Shown: positions 57,815 through 64,000 of the stretch, piece by piece
How the letters are laid out: each line of letters starts with the position of its first letter
Position numbering within the stretch: the first letter of the stretch is position 1
From: Enorma massiliensis phI
GTDB taxonomy: Bacteria; Actinomycetota; Coriobacteriia; Coriobacteriales; Coriobacteriaceae
Direction of reading: 5' to 3'
DNA: 64,000 bases
Assembly: GCF_000311845.1 (NCBI RefSeq)
Contig: NZ_HE978575.1
Span: 396,446 to 460,445 of the forward strand
Position numbers and translations under genes: made by a program
Notes under the pieces: model-generated
Database searches by the model: none
Seen by the model: the letters and a program-made list of their open reading frames with translations, nothing else
What the model was told of the DNA's origin: nothing

Positions 57815-57930
57815 CTTTTCGGATAGAGCTACCGCTTGCCGAAGGAGGGGCGCTACGCTGCAAGGGCGAGCGCCCTTCTCCGTAGAATCGACTTGCACGG
57901 TGCGCTCGGAGCGGAATGGATGGGATTCAT

Positions 57931-58605
57931 ATGCGCGTCTTGGTCGTTGAAGACGAGGAGAACATCGTCGCGTACCTCAAGGCGAGCTTGGAAGACGAGG
58001 GCTTCACCGTCGATATCGCCTGCGACGGCAACACGGGTCTGGAGATGGCGCTCACCGAGGCGTACGACGTCATCACCCTCGATATCATGCTTCCCGGCAT
58101 GAACGGCTACAACGTGTGCGGCGAGCTGCGAGGCGCGGGCATCACGACGCCGGTGCTCATGCTCACCGCCAAGGACGGCGAGTACGACGAGGCGGATGCG
58201 CTCGACATTGGTGCCGACGACTTTCTTCGGAAACCCTTTTCGCTTGTGGTGCTGGTAGCGCGCTTGCGAGCGCTGCTGCGGCGCGGGGCGAGCAAGGGTT
58301 CGGCGAAGCTGCAGGTGGGTGACCTCACGCTCGATCCGGCTTCCAAGGCCGTCGAACGCGGCGGCACGGCGATCGAGCTCACGCCGCGCGAGTTCGCCTT
58401 GCTGGAATACCTCATGTACAACGCGGGGAAGGTGCTCACCAAGACGCAGATCCTCGACCACGTGTGGTCACCGGGGTACATGGGCGGCGACAACGTCGTC
58501 GAGGTGTACGTGGGCTACCTGCGGAAGAAAGTTGACGCGGCGTTTGGGCAGCGTCTCATCCACACCGTGCGCGGGGTGGGGTATCGGATGTCCGAGCCAG
58601 CGTAG
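57931..58605 (+). CDS. OmpR-family response regulator
   Basis: A 224-residue two-component regulator. The receiver domain has the acidic pair VEDEEN, the phosphorylated Asp51 in VITLDIMLPG and Lys in DFLRKPFS; the C-terminal winged helix is LTPREFALLEYLMYNAGKVL, LDHVWSPGY and VRGVGYRMSE. The ATG at 57931 follows GGATGGGA; a slightly longer frame (57916) is possible. It is followed ~130 bases later by its sensor kinase. Confidence 0.92.
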   Translation: MRVLVVEDEENIVAYLKASLEDEGFTVDIACDGNTGLEMALTEAYDVITLDIMLPGMNGYNVCGELRGAGITTPVLMLTAKDGEYDEADALDIGADDFLRKPFSLVVLVARLRALLRRGASKGSAKLQVGDLTLDPASKAVERGGTAIELTPREFALLEYLMYNAGKVLTKTQILDHVWSPGYMGGDNVVEVYVGYLRKKVDAAFGQRLIHTVRGVGYRMSEPA

Positions 58606-58737
58606 GGCGACGCAAGGCCGGAGTCTGGTACGGGTGATGCCGCTGGGACGTGCTGCCGCGTGGAAACGCGATGTCGCACGTGCGCGCCAGCGTGCATGAC
58701 ACCGTGGGACGCATCGGCCGGAAACCAGGGAGAGACC

Positions 58738-60534
58738 ATGCATCTTTTCAAAAGCATTCGAGGGAAGGTTTCGGTAATCACCGTCGCGGTGTGCGCGGCT
58801 GCCATGGTCGCCATTACGGCCGCCGTTGCGCTGGCGACGGGCTGGGCGATCAGCGCCACCATCTCGGGCAGCCTAGATCAGCGTCTCGACGAGATCGAAG
58901 CGCAGGTCGCTGCCGGCCAGATGCCCGACGAGCTGCGCGGGACCGGCGCCGATCTTGTACAGATTATCGATGAGTCTGGAAACGTGGTGGCGTCGAGCGA
59001 TTGGGCGAGCGACGTGGCGCCCATCTCGGCGGGCGGCTTGGCGCCGGGGGAGGAGCGCCGCGGAGAGCGCGAGCGCGTCTCTCTGACGTTTGACATGGCT
59101 GATGGACAGCCTGCCGAAGACGACGTCGACGATGCGGCGCCGCAGGCGGAGGAGCGCGAGCAGGCGGATTCTTCGGCAACGCCGCAAAGTAGCCCGTCAC
59201 GACCGCAAGCTTCCGTGCCGGCAGCCTCTTCGAACTATAACAGCGGGTATTCGTCTGCTCCCGCTCCGTCGCAGTCGCAACAAGCTGCCTCGAATTACGA
59301 CGACGGAGGTGCTTCCGGCTACGACGACGGGGGCAACTCCGGCTACGACGACGGGGGCAACTCCGGCTATGACGGCGACGCCTCGGCGCGCGGCCGCATC
59401 TATGCACATGCACGCCATTTCATACAGCAGCGGCTTCCTTTCGTGGCGGAGCAGGCGGGCGCATCGTCTGCCCAGGAACTTTCGGTATCGGTCGAGGAGA
59501 TGCACATCGACGCCACTACGGCGCTCGGTATCGAAGGGCCGATCCTCGTGGTGGAGCGCGGCGTCCAGACGCCCGATGGCGTGGTTACCATCGCCGCGCT
59601 GACGTCGCTCGCTCCCGCGCGCGAGGCAATGAGGACGGTCGCCATCGTGCTCGCCATCGCCATGCTTGGCTCCCTGTGCGCAGTCGCGGTGCTCTCGTGG
59701 TTCGCCGTCGCGCGCACGCTCGCGCCGGTCGAGCGCATGCGCGCGGAGGCCGCGACGATATCCATCGGCGACTTGAGCCGCCGCTTGCCCGTGCCGGAGC
59801 ACGATCGCGACCTGGAACCGCTGGCAACCACGTTCAATGATATGCTCGCGCGCCTCGAGGCTGCCGTCGCGGAGCAGCGCCGTTTCGTCTCCGATGCGTC
59901 GCACGAGCTCAAGAGCCCGGTGGCGGCTATTCGCGTCATGCTCGAGACCATGCGCGACCATCCGGACGCGGTTGACGCGGATACGCTTGCAAACGACCTG
60001 CTCTCTGAAAACGAGCGTCTGGGCGGCATTGTGAGCAACCTGCTGTTGCTCGCGCGCCAGGATGAGGGCGTGTCGCGTTTGGACAAGCAGCAGCTCGACC
60101 TGTGCGACCTGCTCTATGAAGAGGCCTCGTCTTTGAAAGCGAGGGCGTCGTGCGAGGTCGATGTTTCCGGTGTGGAGCCGGTGGTGTGCACGGCAGATCA
60201 CGAGGCGCTTTCGCATGCGGTGCGCAACGTGCTCGACAACGCAGCGCGCTATGCACGGAGTCGCGTGGCGATCTCGTGCCGCAATGTTGAGAACGCGGAC
60301 GGCGAATTCGTCGAGATCGTTGTGAGCGATGATGGGCCGGGTATCCCGGAACAGGATCGCGAGCGCGTGTTCGGTCGGTTCGTACGCCTGGAAGAGGGTC
60401 GTTCGCGCAAGAACGGCAGTACCGGGCTGGGTCTTTCTGTGGTGCGGACGATCGCGCGGCAGCATGGCGGCGATGCGCGCTTTATCGACCCCGAACTCGG
60501 CGGCGCGAGCATCGCGATTCACATCGAGGCGTAA
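58738..60534 (+). CDS. Sensor histidine kinase with Ser-Gly-Tyr-Asp repeats in the extracellular part
   Basis: A 598-residue kinase. Two membrane spans (about residues 14-38 and 300-325) enclose a ~260-residue outer domain, which holds an acidic stretch, a Ser/Pro/Gln region and repeats (GGASGYDDGGNSGYDDGG). A HAMP linker (about 325-378), the phosphorylated His389 in SDASHELKSPVAAIR, the N box RNVLDNAARYA, DDGPGIP and GSTGLGLSVV follow. AGGGAGAG is close to the ATG. It phosphorylates the upstream regulator; the repeats also occur in the adjacent lipoprotein. Confidence 0.92.
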   Translation: MHLFKSIRGKVSVITVAVCAAAMVAITAAVALATGWAISATISGSLDQRLDEIEAQVAAGQMPDELRGTGADLVQIIDESGNVVASSDWASDVAPISAGGLAPGEERRGERERVSLTFDMADGQPAEDDVDDAAPQAEEREQADSSATPQSSPSRPQASVPAASSNYNSGYSSAPAPSQSQQAASNYDDGGASGYDDGGNSGYDDGGNSGYDGDASARGRIYAHARHFIQQRLPFVAEQAGASSAQELSVSVEEMHIDATTALGIEGPILVVERGVQTPDGVVTIAALTSLAPAREAMRTVAIVLAIAMLGSLCAVAVLSWFAVARTLAPVERMRAEAATISIGDLSRRLPVPEHDRDLEPLATTFNDMLARLEAAVAEQRRFVSDASHELKSPVAAIRVMLETMRDHPDAVDADTLANDLLSENERLGGIVSNLLLLARQDEGVSRLDKQQLDLCDLLYEEASSLKARASCEVDVSGVEPVVCTADHEALSHAVRNVLDNAARYARSRVAISCRNVENADGEFVEIVVSDDGPGIPEQDRERVFGRFVRLEEGRSRKNGSTGLGLSVVRTIARQHGGDARFIDPELGGASIAIHIEA

Positions 60535-60623
60535 CCGAGAGCCCCTTCGACGCCTCCTCTCTATCTGTTTTGAACTGCGCCACCAAAGCTGACATTGAGA
60601 AGCATAACTTACAGGAATTTGAC

Positions 60624-60650
60624 CTACATCGACGATAAACGGGGATGTAG
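60624..60650. promoter_or_regulatory. Inverted repeat CTACATC/GATGTAG with promoter-like TTGACC
   Basis: CTACATC (60624-60630) and GATGTAG (60644-60650) overlap TTGACC at about 60619 in the gap before the DUF4867-like gene. Confidence 0.35.
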
Positions 60651-60763
60651 AGCGAATCTGTGCATGCGAATCGTGCGATAATCGACGCATTCGACGTTGC
60701 CGGCGCGGGTGCGCCGTCCGCGCTGCATGTCAGTCGAATCCCAGCAGAAGAAGGGGAGACACC

Positions 60764-61432
60764 ATGCTCATCGAATCCATCTATGACGAATCATTCCGCA
60801 ACTATGGTCGCGTGTGGGCAGATGTTCCTGCCGCGTTCACCGAGCCCGTGGTCCACGCGCTCGCCGAGCATGCGCCTTGCCCGGAGGACGGCACGAAGTA
60901 CGAGGCCAGCGCCGCCGCACTCGAAGAACTCGAGGTCGCGCCTGCGCTCAAGGGGCTTCTCTTCGGCGGTCGTCCCACTCAACTGGGTTGGTGCTGCGGC
61001 CATAACACGCGTCTCAACGCCCTGGAGTACCACCGCTCCAGCGAGTTCAACCTCGGCGCGAACGACTTCATCCTGCTCCTTGCGAAGCAGCACCAGATAG
61101 AGGGGATGGGCGTCGACGTCACGCTCGACATGTCGCTCGTGCGCGCGTTCCGCGTGCCCGCCGGTGTGCTCGTCGAAGTCTTTGCCGACACCCTGCACTA
61201 CGCGCCTTGTCAGACAGGCGATGAGGGCTTCCGCACGCTCGTCGCGTTGCCCCAGGGCACGAACGGCCCTCTGCCGGAGCTCGATTCTGCGCTTGCCAAC
61301 GCCGGCGATGCCCCGCTCCTGTGGGCTGCCGATAAATGGCTCATCGTGCACGCGGAGAGCAACAAGGCTGCCGCCGGCGCCCACGTGGGTCTTCTGGGCG
61401 AGAGCATCGATATCGCGGAGGATATCGCGTAG
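60764..61432 (+). CDS. DUF4867-like cupin protein
   Basis: A 222-residue cytoplasmic protein that resembles the DUF4867 family: WCCGHNTRLNALEYHRSSEF, ANDFILLLAKQHQIEGMGVD, FRVPAGVLVEVFADTLHYAP. The His/Glu arrangement and VEVFADTLHYAPC fit a cupin-type barrel, possibly a sugar isomerase-like enzyme. A GGGGAG site precedes the ATG. The reaction is unknown. It stands alone before the chimeric remnant. Confidence 0.65.
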   Translation: MLIESIYDESFRNYGRVWADVPAAFTEPVVHALAEHAPCPEDGTKYEASAAALEELEVAPALKGLLFGGRPTQLGWCCGHNTRLNALEYHRSSEFNLGANDFILLLAKQHQIEGMGVDVTLDMSLVRAFRVPAGVLVEVFADTLHYAPCQTGDEGFRTLVALPQGTNGPLPELDSALANAGDAPLLWAADKWLIVHAESNKAAAGAHVGLLGESIDIAEDIA

Positions 61433-61503
61433 TAGTCAAGCAGCATACGGCATGGGCGCGGGCGCAAAAGCGAAGTGCCTGCACGAAGAAAGAGGGCAGC
61501 CTC

Positions 61504-61586
61504 ATGAAGATCGCTATTCCAACCATGGGTGCGGGCGGCCTCGAGTGCGAGCGCTCGGGTCATTTCGGCCACTGCGACTGTTTTAT
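61504..61586 (+). pseudogene. N-terminal stub of a NifX/NifB-associated (Fe-Mo cofactor) domain protein
   Basis: MKIAIPTMGAGGLECERSGH followed by FGHCDCF is the start of the dinitrogenase-cofactor-type domain found in small gut-bacterial proteins. After CDCF the homology ends abruptly and surface-protein sequence begins in another frame. So only the first ~28 residues remain. Confidence 0.6.
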
Positions 61587-62065
61587 CCGGCTGGACGCAG
61601 AACGGTGCTGCGGTGGGCTCCTTCGACGATCCCTCCGCAGCTCAGACCACCTTCACGATGCCGGCGGGTGCCGTCGAGCTCACTGCGAACTACGATGCGC
61701 ATAGTCTGGCGCACCACGACGGACAGGATCCCACCTGCACCGACCCTGGCTGGGCTGCCTATGACGAGTGCGCCTGCGGCTACTCGACCTATCAGGAGAT
61801 CCCTGCTGCCGGCCATAGCTTCGTAGACGGCGTCTGCACCGTGTGCGGCGAGAAGGAGTCGAGTCAGGATCCGGACCAGACGACCCCCGTCAATCCTGAG
61901 CGCCCGGCTGAACCCAGCGAGCCCGGCTCGTCTGAAGGGCTGGAGCAGGATGCGGCCGCCATTCCGGCTACGGGTGATATGAGCATGCTCGCGGTGGCTG
62001 CGGCGGCGGTTGTTGGCGCTGCGGTGCTCGCAGGCGGGCTGCTCGCAAGGCGGCACAGGAGCTAA
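61584..62065 (+). pseudogene. C-terminal part of a surface protein with sortase-type signal
   Basis: From the junction the frame reads LSGWTQNGAAVGSFDDPSAA, then TFTMPAGAVELTANYDAH (a Listeria-Bacteroides/BspA-like repeat), CTDPGWAAYDECACGYSTY, an acidic/Pro region and IPATGD with a C-terminal membrane span (MLAVAAAAVVGAAVLAG) and RRHRS. That end is a LPxTG-like wall-anchoring signal. The large N-terminal part is missing; a chance start at 61529 exists but has no signal peptide. Confidence 0.65.
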
Positions 62066-62103
62066 CGCGACGGTACGACAACCTTTATCTAGATGAGACT
62101 TTA

Positions 62104-62138
62104 GGGCGGATGCTTAGGTAACGGGCATCCGCCCTTAT
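62104..62138 (+). terminator. Terminator after the surface protein remnant
   Basis: GGGCGGATGC (62104-62113) and GCATCCGCCC (62125-62134) form a perfect 10-bp stem followed by TTATC. Confidence 0.7.
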
Positions 62139-62351
62139 CGTCTGCCGTGCGCTGCATGCCAAGTCTCACTTCAAGACTCTCCGCAAGACGCTCCATCGTG
62201 CCTCTCTATGCTGGGCCATTGAACCGGTTTCGGTTTAGGCAAGGCGGCGAGCGCTTCTTCGCCGTATGCAGTCCGCGCTACAATGTCTCCATTTGATGGT
62301 AGCCGCCCTCGATGCGGCTTAGGTGCCGCGGCAGGAGGGAAAGGGGAGCCG

Positions 62352-63314
62352 ATGCCGATGATATTCTCGCTTGCCCCCATGGAGGGGATCACGGGAAGCG
62401 TATTTCGCAGGGTCCACGCGGAGTGCTTCGGCGCCCTCGACCGCTACTACACTCCGTTCCTCGCTCCGCCGCAGGTAGGCTCTTCGTTTGGCGGCAAGGC
62501 GTATAAAGAGGTCGACCCGGAGCGCAACCAAGGTCTCGACGTAGTTCCGCAGCTGCTCACCAACGATGCAGACAAGTTCGTGTGGGCGACGCAGGTGCTT
62601 GCCGATATGGGCTATGCGGAGGTGAACTTGAACCTGGGGTGCCCTTCCGGGACGGTCGTTGCCAAGGGGAGGGGTGCCGGCTTTCTCAGAAACCTCGGGG
62701 AACTCGAAGGGTTCCTGCAGGAGGTGTGCGACCGGTCGCGTCTTCCGATCTCGGTCAAGACGCGGGTCGGTGTGCTGGAAGACGCTGAATACGAGAAGAT
62801 CCTCGAGCTGTACTGCCGTTTCCCGCTCCAGGAGCTCATCGTCCATCCTCGTGTTCAGAAAGATCGCTACCAGGGCGTTCCGCGCCTGGAGCTCTACGGC
62901 GAGACGCTCAGACGGGCGCCGTTTCCTGTGGCGTATAACGGGGACATCTTTGGGACCGATGACATGGCGGCGTTACTCGAGGCGTATCCGGAGACGCGCC
63001 ACGTGATGCTCGGCCGCGGCATCCTCTCCAACCCCGCGCTGGCGCGCATGCTCAACGGCGGGCAGGCTGCCGCAGCAGCCGAGCTCAAGCACTTCCACGA
63101 CAAGCTCTTCTGCGCCTATGAGGAAGAGATCGGCGGCAACGCGGTGTTTCGCATGAAGGAATGGTGGTCCTACGCCAAATATTCCTTCGCAGACCCGCAG
63201 GTCGTGCATCGCGCGGTGCGGAAAGCTCGCAAGGTGGGGGAGTACGAGGAAGCGGTCGAGCGCGTGTTCCAGACGCAAGGGCCGAGCGCGGAGCCGCGCT
63301 TCGGGGGGTTCTAG
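62352..63314 (+). CDS. tRNA-dihydrouridine synthase family protein
   Basis: A 320-residue Dus enzyme: FMN-barrel start IFSLAPMEGITGSVFRRVHA, NLNLGCPSGTVVAKGRGAGF with Cys97 as the only Cys in the catalytic segment, ISVKTRVGV and HVMLGRGILSNPALARML. It reduces uridines in the D-loop of tRNA with NADPH and FMN. AGGGGAGCCG precedes the ATG at 62352. Between GCPS and the following Gly-rich segment the canonical Ala-Cys is replaced by GAG, so the exact Dus subtype is unsure. Confidence 0.85.
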   Translation: MPMIFSLAPMEGITGSVFRRVHAECFGALDRYYTPFLAPPQVGSSFGGKAYKEVDPERNQGLDVVPQLLTNDADKFVWATQVLADMGYAEVNLNLGCPSGTVVAKGRGAGFLRNLGELEGFLQEVCDRSRLPISVKTRVGVLEDAEYEKILELYCRFPLQELIVHPRVQKDRYQGVPRLELYGETLRRAPFPVAYNGDIFGTDDMAALLEAYPETRHVMLGRGILSNPALARMLNGGQAAAAAELKHFHDKLFCAYEEEIGGNAVFRMKEWWSYAKYSFADPQVVHRAVRKARKVGEYEEAVERVFQTQGPSAEPRFGGF

Positions 63315-63422
63315 GCGGATGCTTCCTGCCGGGCATCCCGGCGACCGGTCCCGTCCGGTTGCCCCTGTCCGCGTGGGCGGGTATCCTAGTCACTCCAACA
63401 TCGAATGGTCTGGAGTCATTGC

Positions 63423-64000
63423 ATGGACATAACCCTCACGCTCGCAGAAGAGCTGAACCTCAAGCCTGCTGCCGTTCAGGCGGCCATCGACCTTATCGAC
63501 GAGGGCAACACGATTCCCTTCATCGCGCGCTACCGCAAGGAAGCCACGGGCGGTATGGACGACGTCGCGCTCCGCACGCTGGGCGACCGCCTTACCTACC
63601 TGCGTAATCTCGAACAGCGCAAAGAGGACGTGATCATCCTCATCAACGCCCAGGGCAAGCTCACGCCCGAGCTTGAGTCCGAGATTCGCTCTGCCACACA
63701 GCTCCAGCGCGTCGAGGACCTCTACAAGCCCTACCGCAAGAAGCGCCAGACGCGCGCGCAGAAGGCCCGCGAGGCGGGGCTCGAACCGCTCGCCAACATG
63801 ATCATCATGCAGGTCACGCCCAAGGGCGGTGCGACTCCGATCGACGCGGCCGCCGCATACGTTACCGCCGAGGCGGCCCAGGCCAGTTACGACACGCCCG
63901 AAAAGGCCCTTGCAGGTGCTCAGGACATCGTGGCCGAGACGGTTGCCGAGGACCCGGAGAACGTTGCCGACCTGCGCTCCTTCACCGAGGGTACGGGCGA
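63423..64000 (+). CDS. tex: Tex transcription accessory protein, 5' part
   Basis: The first ~192 residues of Tex: MDITLTLAEELNLKPAAVQA, LIDEGNTIPFIARYRKEATG, LRTLGDRLTYLRNLEQRK and LYKPYRKKRQTRAQKAREAG. These N-terminal helices are well conserved; the YqgF-like and S1 domains would lie beyond the window. Tex acts on transcription or RNA. The gene is cut by the window edge. Confidence 0.92.
   Translation, partial: MDITLTLAEELNLKPAAVQAAIDLIDEGNTIPFIARYRKEATGGMDDVALRTLGDRLTYLRNLEQRKEDVIILINAQGKLTPELESEIRSATQLQRVEDLYKPYRKKRQTRAQKAREAGLEPLANMIIMQVTPKGGATPIDAAAAYVTAEAAQASYDTPEKALAGAQDIVAETVAEDPENVADLRSFTEGTG

Noticed and set aside
59197-60690. A 497-codon minus-strand frame opposite the sensor kinase
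   Set aside because: Shadow frame; the plus-strand kinase has all catalytic motifs.

Overview
The window looks like one chromosomal segment of a high-GC, anaerobic gut Actinomycetota, most likely Coriobacteriia (Collinsella or a close relative). This is inferred from the G/C-rich codons of the housekeeping genes, strong GGAGG-type ribosome sites, a lactose phosphotransferase operon, oleate hydratase and FeoAB. No rRNA or tRNA gene was recognised, so the placement rests on gene content only.

Layout. 1-2.8 kb: end of an IS3-type element, a phage-like patch with a CHAP lysin, and a broken AraC regulator. 2.8-6.6 kb: a three-gene cassette (alpha/beta hydrolase, ATC-hydrolase-like protein, methyltransferase) beside an AraC regulator. 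6.6-8.9 kb: feoAB. 8.9-14.3 kb: a decaying prophage (endolysin stub, holin, small membrane proteins, HNH protein, RelB-like protein, two frameshifted tail genes), cut by an IS3-type fragment. 14.7-20.1 kb: the lactose system lacE-lacG, lacI and lacF, with two identical palindromic operators. 20.4-21.7 kb: an IS3-type element with a frameshifted orfB. 21.9-23.3 kb: a caspase-like protease next to a TIR-like protein, which I read as a Thoeris-type antiviral pair; the protease is broken in a G6 run. 24-31.6 kb: MarR plus MFS exporter, small regulators, oleate hydratase plus TetR, and a DUF4143 ATPase. 32.3-38.5 kb: an AGCS symporter, a second ATPase, a RelB-PIN toxin-antitoxin pair, a HigB/HigA-ImmA pair and a zinc-ribbon protein. 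38.8-56.3 kb: a defence island with type I restriction-modification (a half hsdS, hsdM, hsdS, tyrosine recombinase, start-less hsdS cassette, hsdR), Mrr, an AbiA-like reverse transcriptase-HEPN, a DUF4268 protein, an McrC remnant, an AbiD/F-type HEPN protein and a DUF3990/XRE pair. 56.4-64 kb: metallo-hydrolase, lipoprotein plus two-component system, a DUF4867-like protein, a chimeric surface-protein remnant, a Dus enzyme and the start of tex.

How it works together. The lac genes form a self-contained regulon: lacF and lacE-lacG are each preceded by the same ATGAGCACGTGCTCAT palindrome and are presumably repressed by the LacI protein encoded between them. The defence island is organised around specificity switching: two hsdS copies share three directly repeated blocks exactly at their target-domain borders, with a recombinase gene between them.

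A recurring theme is single-base indels, often in homopolymers, in accessory genes (AraC, tail genes, transposase, caspase, zinc ribbon, half hsdS), while long metabolic genes are intact. This could be decay, phase variation or sequencing error. The most interesting loci are the caspase-TIR pair, the hsdS cassette locus, and the lipoprotein/sensor kinase that share Ser-Gly-Tyr-Asp repeats.
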